64,000 nucleotides of DNA from JADJNW01 sp964549655 (GTDB lineage Bacteria > Bacteroidota > Bacteroidia > Chitinophagales > Saprospiraceae): the NCBI GenBank assembly GCA_964549655.1, contig CAZJXN010000002.1:1-64000 (forward strand), in the 5' to 3' direction. Numbering within the stretch: position 1 is the first letter of the stretch; every line of letters starts with the position of its first letter. Below, one piece after another: positions 59,094-64,000 of this stretch. A model generated the notes under the pieces. That model did no database searches. It saw only the letters and a program-made list of their open reading frames with translations, and had not been told where the DNA came from. The translations under genes were made by a program, and so were the position numbers.

Positions 59094-61961
59094 ATGAACA
59101 CAATCATAGCAGAAAACGGCATCTCCACAAATGGCACAATTGACCCGCACGATTTCATCGAAGTCATTGGTGCACGCGAGCATAATTTGAAAGACATCAC
59201 TGTGCGAATCCCTCGTAATCAATTAGTTGTCATCACGGGCATTAGTGGTAGCGGTAAGTCCTCGCTGGCATTTGACACGATTTATGCAGAGGGGCAGCGG
59301 CGGTACATGGAGACATTTTCGAGCTACGCGCGGCAATTTATTGGTGAAATGGAGCGTCCAGATGTAGAGCAGATTTCAGGATTAAGTCCGGTGATTTCTA
59401 TCGAACAAAAAACGACGGGTCGCAATCCGCGCTCTACCGTTGGCACGATTACAGAAGTGTACGATTTTATGCGCTTGCTCTTCGCACGCACAGGCGAGGC
59501 GTACTCCTACGTGACGGGCGAGAAAATGGTGCGCTACACCGAGGAGCAAATGAAAGAGCGCATTTTTCAACAATTTGACGATAAAAAAGTCCTCCTGCTC
59601 GCGCCTATCGTGCGGGGTCGCAAGGGGCATTATCGAGAGTTATTCGAGCAAATCAGAAAGCAAGGCTACACCAAAGTACGCGTAGACGGCGAGGTATTAG
59701 ATTTAAAACCCGAAATGCAAGTAGACCGTTACAAAACGCATGATATTGAGGTAGTTATAGATCGTTTAAAAATAGGTGATGACCGAAAAGACCGTCTGAA
59801 TACGTCGCTGCAAACCGCGCTCAAAATGGGCAACGGTTTGATTTTTATGATGGATGCTGATAGTAATGTGGTGAGCACTTTTAGTAAAACCTTGATGGAC
59901 CCCGTGTCGGGCGTTTCTTATGAAGAACCTTCGCCCAATTCTTTTTCGTTTAATTCTCCCTATGGCGCTTGTCCGGTGTGTAATGGTTTGGGCGAAGTAA
60001 ATGAAGTGGACATGGCGAAAGTCATTCCTGACCCGAATAAAAGTATCAACGATGCAGGAATTGTGCCGTTTGGTGAAGTGCGTGATAACATGACTTTCAA
60101 GCAGTTACGCGCCATTGCAAAAAAATATAAGTTTTCATTTACTACTCCGGTGAAAGATATTCCTGAAGCGGCAATGAATTCGATTTTACATGGTGGCGAC
60201 GAATCTTTTGATATCAATGTAACTTGGGGCGGCAGTGATATGACATATAATCTGGCTTATGAAGGTTTGGTAAAAATGCTCAAACGTTGGTACGACAGCT
60301 CCACCTCCGAGAAAGTGCGCCAGTGGGCAGAGGATTTTATGACCGTCACCACTTGCCACGAATGTAATGGACAGCGTTTGAAAAAAGAATCTTTACATTT
60401 TAAAATAAATGAAAAAAATATTTCCGAACTATCCAATATGGACATTGCGGAGTTAAAAAATTGGATGGAAGTCGTTGAAAGTCAATTGAGCGAACGCCAG
60501 CAACTCATTGGTAAAGATGTGTTGAAAGAAATTCGCTTACGGCTTGGTTTTTTATTACACGTCGGCTTGGATTATTTAAATTTGAATCGTCCGTCCAAAT
60601 CATTATCGGGTGGAGAATCGCAGCGCATTCGCTTGGCAACACAAATTGGTTCACAACTCACCGGCATTACTTACATTTTGGATGAGCCGAGTATTGGTTT
60701 GCATCAGCGTGATAATCAACGACTTATTGAGGCTTTGCGCCAATTGGCAGCTATTGGAAATACAGTGCTGGTCGTCGAACATGATAAGGATATCATGTTA
60801 GCGTCTGATTATTTAATTGACCTTGGACCGGGCGCAGGAAAGCACGGCGGCGAAGTGGTAGGCGAAGGAATTCCTTCTACTTTTGTTAAAAAAACCACTT
60901 TAACAGCCGAATATTTAAACGACCGTCGCAACATTGAAGTGCCGAAAATCCGTCGCACAGGCAATGGCAAATTTTTAGAATTGAAAGGTGCAAAAGGAAA
61001 TAATTTAAAAAATGTAAGTATTAAAATTCCATTAGCAACTTTTGTGTGTGTCACAGGCGTAAGCGGCAGCGGAAAATCTACTCTGATAAATGATACGCTT
61101 TACCCGATTTTGCGACAGTATTTTTATAAAAGTTTGCAACGTCCGATGCCCTACAAATCGGTAGAGGGTTTGGATTTGGTAGATAAAGTAATTGAGATTG
61201 ACCAATCGCCGATTGGACGTACACCGCGCTCAAATCCAGTCACTTATACGAATGTTTTTAGTGATATTCGTAAAATATTTTCAGAATTGCCGGAAGCTAA
61301 GATTCGCGGTTACAAGCCCGGTCGTTTTAGTTTCAATGTAAAAGGCGGTCGCTGCGAAACGTGCGAAGGTGCTGGAAAACGCGTGATTGAAATGAATTTT
61401 CTACCCGATGTGGAAGTGGATTGTGAGACTTGCCTCGGTCGCCGTTATAACCGCGAAACGCTGGAAGTGCTGTACAAAGGCAAATCCATCAGCGATGTAC
61501 TCGACATGACCGTGACGGAAGCCACCGAGTTCTTTCAAAATATTCCCAACATTTATCGCCGGCTGAAAACCTTGAATGACGTGGGTTTGGGCTACATCAC
61601 ACTCGGTCAGCAAGCCACAACCCTTTCCGGCGGTGAAGCCCAGCGTGTGAAATTGGCAGAAGAGTTATCCAAAAAAGATACCGGTAAAACGATGTATATT
61701 TTGGATGAACCTACGACTGGTTTACATTTTGAAGACATTCGACATTTATTGGAAGTCTTGAATCGCTTGGTAGAAAAAGGTAATACCGTTTTAGTAATAG
61801 AACACAATATGGATGTAATAAAAGTAGCCGATTATATCATAGACATGGGACCGGAAGGTGGATATCGTGGCGGCACGGTGGTGTGCGAAGGTACGCCGGA
61901 AGCGGTGGCGAAGGTGAAGAAGAGTTTTACCGGGCAGTTTTTGAAGGGGGAATTGAAGTGA
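59094..61961 (+). CDS. uvrA: Excinuclease ABC subunit A
   Basis: A 955-residue UvrA, the damage-sensing ATPase of nucleotide excision repair. Two ABC ATPase modules are complete: Walker A GISGSGKSS (near 49) and GVSGSGKST (near 655), and signatures LSGGESQRIR and LSGGEAQRVK. Zinc sites are CPVCNG, TCHECNG, and CETCEG with CETCLG. The first codons lie in an AACACATGAACACA repeat; homology starts near residue 20 (IEVIGAREHNLK), so a later start is conceivable but no better ATG exists. Confidence 0.96.
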   Translation: MNTIIAENGISTNGTIDPHDFIEVIGAREHNLKDITVRIPRNQLVVITGISGSGKSSLAFDTIYAEGQRRYMETFSSYARQFIGEMERPDVEQISGLSPVISIEQKTTGRNPRSTVGTITEVYDFMRLLFARTGEAYSYVTGEKMVRYTEEQMKERIFQQFDDKKVLLLAPIVRGRKGHYRELFEQIRKQGYTKVRVDGEVLDLKPEMQVDRYKTHDIEVVIDRLKIGDDRKDRLNTSLQTALKMGNGLIFMMDADSNVVSTFSKTLMDPVSGVSYEEPSPNSFSFNSPYGACPVCNGLGEVNEVDMAKVIPDPNKSINDAGIVPFGEVRDNMTFKQLRAIAKKYKFSFTTPVKDIPEAAMNSILHGGDESFDINVTWGGSDMTYNLAYEGLVKMLKRWYDSSTSEKVRQWAEDFMTVTTCHECNGQRLKKESLHFKINEKNISELSNMDIAELKNWMEVVESQLSERQQLIGKDVLKEIRLRLGFLLHVGLDYLNLNRPSKSLSGGESQRIRLATQIGSQLTGITYILDEPSIGLHQRDNQRLIEALRQLAAIGNTVLVVEHDKDIMLASDYLIDLGPGAGKHGGEVVGEGIPSTFVKKTTLTAEYLNDRRNIEVPKIRRTGNGKFLELKGAKGNNLKNVSIKIPLATFVCVTGVSGSGKSTLINDTLYPILRQYFYKSLQRPMPYKSVEGLDLVDKVIEIDQSPIGRTPRSNPVTYTNVFSDIRKIFSELPEAKIRGYKPGRFSFNVKGGRCETCEGAGKRVIEMNFLPDVEVDCETCLGRRYNRETLEVLYKGKSISDVLDMTVTEATEFFQNIPNIYRRLKTLNDVGLGYITLGQQATTLSGGEAQRVKLAEELSKKDTGKTMYILDEPTTGLHFEDIRHLLEVLNRLVEKGNTVLVIEHNMDVIKVADYIIDMGPEGGYRGGTVVCEGTPEAVAKVKKSFTGQFLKGELK

Positions 61962-62099
61962 GTTAATTTCAGATAGAGTATACGTAAGTAAGCAGAATTA
62001 GATTATAATTTCACATACTTTCCCCCTAATGAACCTGAATGTCCCCCCAATCGTTATAATCCCGACACTCAATTCGCTTCCCTTGTAATTCTATTTTGT

Positions 62100-63626
62100 A
62101 TGCGAAAATTAGTGAACAGCCTCTTCCGATGGTATCATCGGCAGCGCTACGACACCATGCAGCGAGTCATGCAGCATCCGCATGAGACGCAACGCGCCTT
62201 GCTCAAGCAACTTATCGAAGCCACCAAACACACGGAATGGGGAAAATTATATGATTATCGCAGCATTCGCACCCCTGAAACATTCGCCACGCGAGTGCCG
62301 GTGAGTGATTACGAAGATTTGAAACCGTATATTCAGCGCATGATGCACGGGGAAAAAGATGTGCTGTGGGGTGGTCAAGTGCGTTGGTTTTCTAAATCAT
62401 CGGGTACCACGAGTGACAAGAGCAAATTCATCCCGGTTTCTACCCAAAATTTGAAAGAATGCCATATTCGCGGCACTTGGGATACGATGACGCTATTTTA
62501 TCACAATCGCCCGGATGCGCGGCAATTTGAATTGAAAAGTATGGTGATGGGTGGGAGTCTATCACGTTTCGAGCCGTATCCGCGCACCATGATTGGCGAT
62601 GTGTCTGCGATTATGATTCAGCACATGCCATTGATAGGTCGCCCGTTTTATACGCCCGACCGCAAAATAGCGATGTTGCCAGAGTGGGAAACGAAGTTGG
62701 AATTGTTAGCGCAAAGTGCTATTAATGAGCCAAATGTAGTGATGATAGGCGGCGTGCCAACGTGGACAGTGGTGCTTTTCAGAAGAATGTTGGAGTTGAC
62801 AGGCAAGCAAAATATTTTGGAAATCTGGCCTCATTTTCAAGTGTACATTCACGGCGGCGTGAGTTTTACACCTTACAAAAAGCAGTTTGAAGAATTTTTT
62901 CCTTCGACGCAAGTCAGTTATCAAGAAATTTATAATGCTTCCGAAGGATATTTTGCCGTGCAAGATGATTTTGCGAGTGACGATATGTTGCTGCTTTTAA
63001 ATAATGGTGTTTATTACGAATTTCTCCCGATGGAAGAATGGGACCAAACGCACCCAAAGTCCGTTCCACTTTGGGAAGTAGAATTGGATAAAAATTATGC
63101 CTTGGTTATCAGTACAAATTCCGGTTTGTGGCGCTATCTGCCAGGCGATACGATTACATTTACATCTATTAAACCGTATAAAATTCGCATTACAGGACGA
63201 GTAAAACAATTTGTGAACGCTTTTGGCGAGGAAGTGATGGTAGAAAATACCGATAAAGCATTAGCAGAAGCGTGCGAACAACATGATACCATTGTAATGG
63301 ATTATACCGTCGCGCCGATTTATTTTAAAGGAACCGGTAAAGGTGGACACGAATGGCTCATAGAATTTGAAAAACCGCCGATAGATTTAGATCAATTTAT
63401 TACAACGTTAGATAATAATCTGCAAAAAGTCAATTCAGACTACGAAGCAAAACGCTACCGCAGTATAGCCATTGAACGGCTGCGCTTGCGTCCGCTGCCA
63501 TCGGGTACGTTTCAAAATTGGTTACGCTCCAAAGGCAAATTAGGTGGACAGCACAAAGTGCCAAGATTAGCCAATCATCGGGAATATGTGGAGGAGATTT
63601 TGGGGCTATTGGAGGAGACGGTTTGA
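62100..63626 (+). CDS. GH3 auxin-responsive promoter family protein
   Basis: A 508-residue protein of the GH3 family of acyl-adenylate/amino-acid ligases. It has the ATP loop FSKSSGTTSDKSKFIP (near 100), YNASEGYFAVQ (near 280) and YLPGDTITF with ITGRVKQFVN near 355. In plants GH3 proteins join amino acids to hormones; in Bacteroidota the product is unknown. By fold it forms amide bonds. It stands alone after uvrA. Confidence 0.9.
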   Translation: MRKLVNSLFRWYHRQRYDTMQRVMQHPHETQRALLKQLIEATKHTEWGKLYDYRSIRTPETFATRVPVSDYEDLKPYIQRMMHGEKDVLWGGQVRWFSKSSGTTSDKSKFIPVSTQNLKECHIRGTWDTMTLFYHNRPDARQFELKSMVMGGSLSRFEPYPRTMIGDVSAIMIQHMPLIGRPFYTPDRKIAMLPEWETKLELLAQSAINEPNVVMIGGVPTWTVVLFRRMLELTGKQNILEIWPHFQVYIHGGVSFTPYKKQFEEFFPSTQVSYQEIYNASEGYFAVQDDFASDDMLLLLNNGVYYEFLPMEEWDQTHPKSVPLWEVELDKNYALVISTNSGLWRYLPGDTITFTSIKPYKIRITGRVKQFVNAFGEEVMVENTDKALAEACEQHDTIVMDYTVAPIYFKGTGKGGHEWLIEFEKPPIDLDQFITTLDNNLQKVNSDYEAKRYRSIAIERLRLRPLPSGTFQNWLRSKGKLGGQHKVPRLANHREYVEEILGLLEETV

Positions 63627-63820
63627 ATCAGAATTCGCAGGATTTTAGGACGGATATGATTCGCGATAAGTTCTGTATACTTTGTGGTTAAAAAATCGCT
63701 GCTGTAAAAAGGAATCAAGCAACGAGAAAAAACTTTGCGGCTTTGCGTGAAAAAAAAGTTGCAACGGCAATGCGCAAGTGACAAAAGACTGCCAACTGCG
63801 CACCGCCAACTGCCTATTTT
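63627..63820. repeat. Intergenic word repeats before the window edge
   Basis: Contains CTTTGCGGCTTTGCGTG near 63735 and ACTGCCAACTGCG/CCGCCAACTGCC words at 63787-63815, next to the stop of the last minus-strand gene. The unit faces the GH3 gene end and may act as terminator. Confidence 0.5.
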
Positions 63821-64000
63821 CTACACCAATTCCCCGCGTCGTTTTCTACTATTTCCTTTCGGGAATTTCTTATCGCCACTTTTTTTGTTAAATGGCATTG
63901 GCGCTTTATCGGGTCTATCCGTTCGCTCGGGTCGGTCACCTGCCACGTCTATGCGGATGGTGCGACCTTTGTATTCAAAACCTTGCGCGCGTTTGACCGC
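63821..64000 (-). CDS. C-terminus of a probable RNA-binding (RRM-type) protein, cut by the window edge
   Basis: The last 59 codons of a minus-strand gene whose start lies beyond the window. The visible part reads AVKRAQGFEYKGRTIRIDVAG, the end of an RNA-recognition motif in character (final strand GRTIRIDVA), as in eIF4H-like and bacterial RRM proteins. A basic tail rich in Arg, Lys, Asp and Pro follows. I am fairly sure it is coding, less sure of the family. Confidence 0.6.
   Translation of the reverse strand, partial: AVKRAQGFEYKGRTIRIDVAGDRPERTDRPDKAPMPFNKKSGDKKFPKGNSRKRRGELV

Overview
The window looks like chromosomal DNA of a member of the Bacteroidota, probably near the Saprospiria or Chitinophagia, but I cannot place it more closely. 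The evidence is a secreted protein with a type IX secretion C-terminal domain (10568-11704), several lipoproteins with a Bacteroidota-type lipobox, promoters of the form TTG-(19-21 bp)-TANNTTTG, weak Shine-Dalgarno signals, the fabH-efp-accB-accC gene order, a class II ribonucleotide reductase, and an EF-G paralogue of the Bacteroides EF-G2 type. No rRNA, CRISPR array, complete insertion sequence or prophage was seen.

Layout. 0.5-4 kb holds malic enzyme, an alpha/beta hydrolase-OsmC fusion and an esterase. 4.3-8.9 kb holds four plus-strand genes: an esterase, a RimK-like ATP-grasp ligase, a class I glutamine amidotransferase and a permuted ATP-grasp-like protein. I read these as a possible amide- or peptide-forming pathway with no assigned product. 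9-12.5 kb holds secreted and hypothetical proteins and a MazF-type toxin-antitoxin pair lying between an ABC exporter and a diverged copy of that exporter's 3' end. 12.5-19.8 kb holds the exporter, the fatty-acid/EF-P block and a sodium:solute symporter. 20-28 kb holds a lipoprotein, an M23 peptidase, an unusual 156-nt tRNA-like gene, nrdJ with two palindromic sites upstream, and an M16 peptidase whose signal peptide has no standard start codon. 28-36.9 kb holds a DksA-like protein, a GNAT-nitrilase fusion, a 2OG oxygenase, a second permuted ATP-grasp protein and the EF-G2-like factor.

The strongest accessory region is 37.1-39.2 kb. It has two tandem modules, each a Cys- or Gly-rich secreted peptide (one frameshifted, one with no start) followed by a small membrane protein. 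Between them lies a sliver of about 200 bp of minus-strand DNA carrying the start of a TIR-domain gene and the end of an endonuclease III gene. I suggest displaced toxin-immunity cassettes. A second accessory block, 49.3-51.8 kb, holds xisH, xisI, an unknown gene and a phospholipase D-TPR protein.

The remainder is mostly housekeeping: a DUF1800/DUF1501 pair, GH25 lysozyme, a class III aminotransferase, rpoN, Xaa-Pro aminopeptidase, rlmN, a TetR regulator with its likely target, an APC permease, uvrA and a GH3-family protein.

Intergenic DNA is unusually rich in dispersed repeats built from short repeated words, many arranged as inverted repeats. Some act as likely terminators between convergent genes. 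Some supply start codons (fabH, uvrA) or C-terminal codons (APC permease, LOG protein, 2OG oxygenase). Two form compact elements of 203 and 226 bp with terminal inverted repeats.
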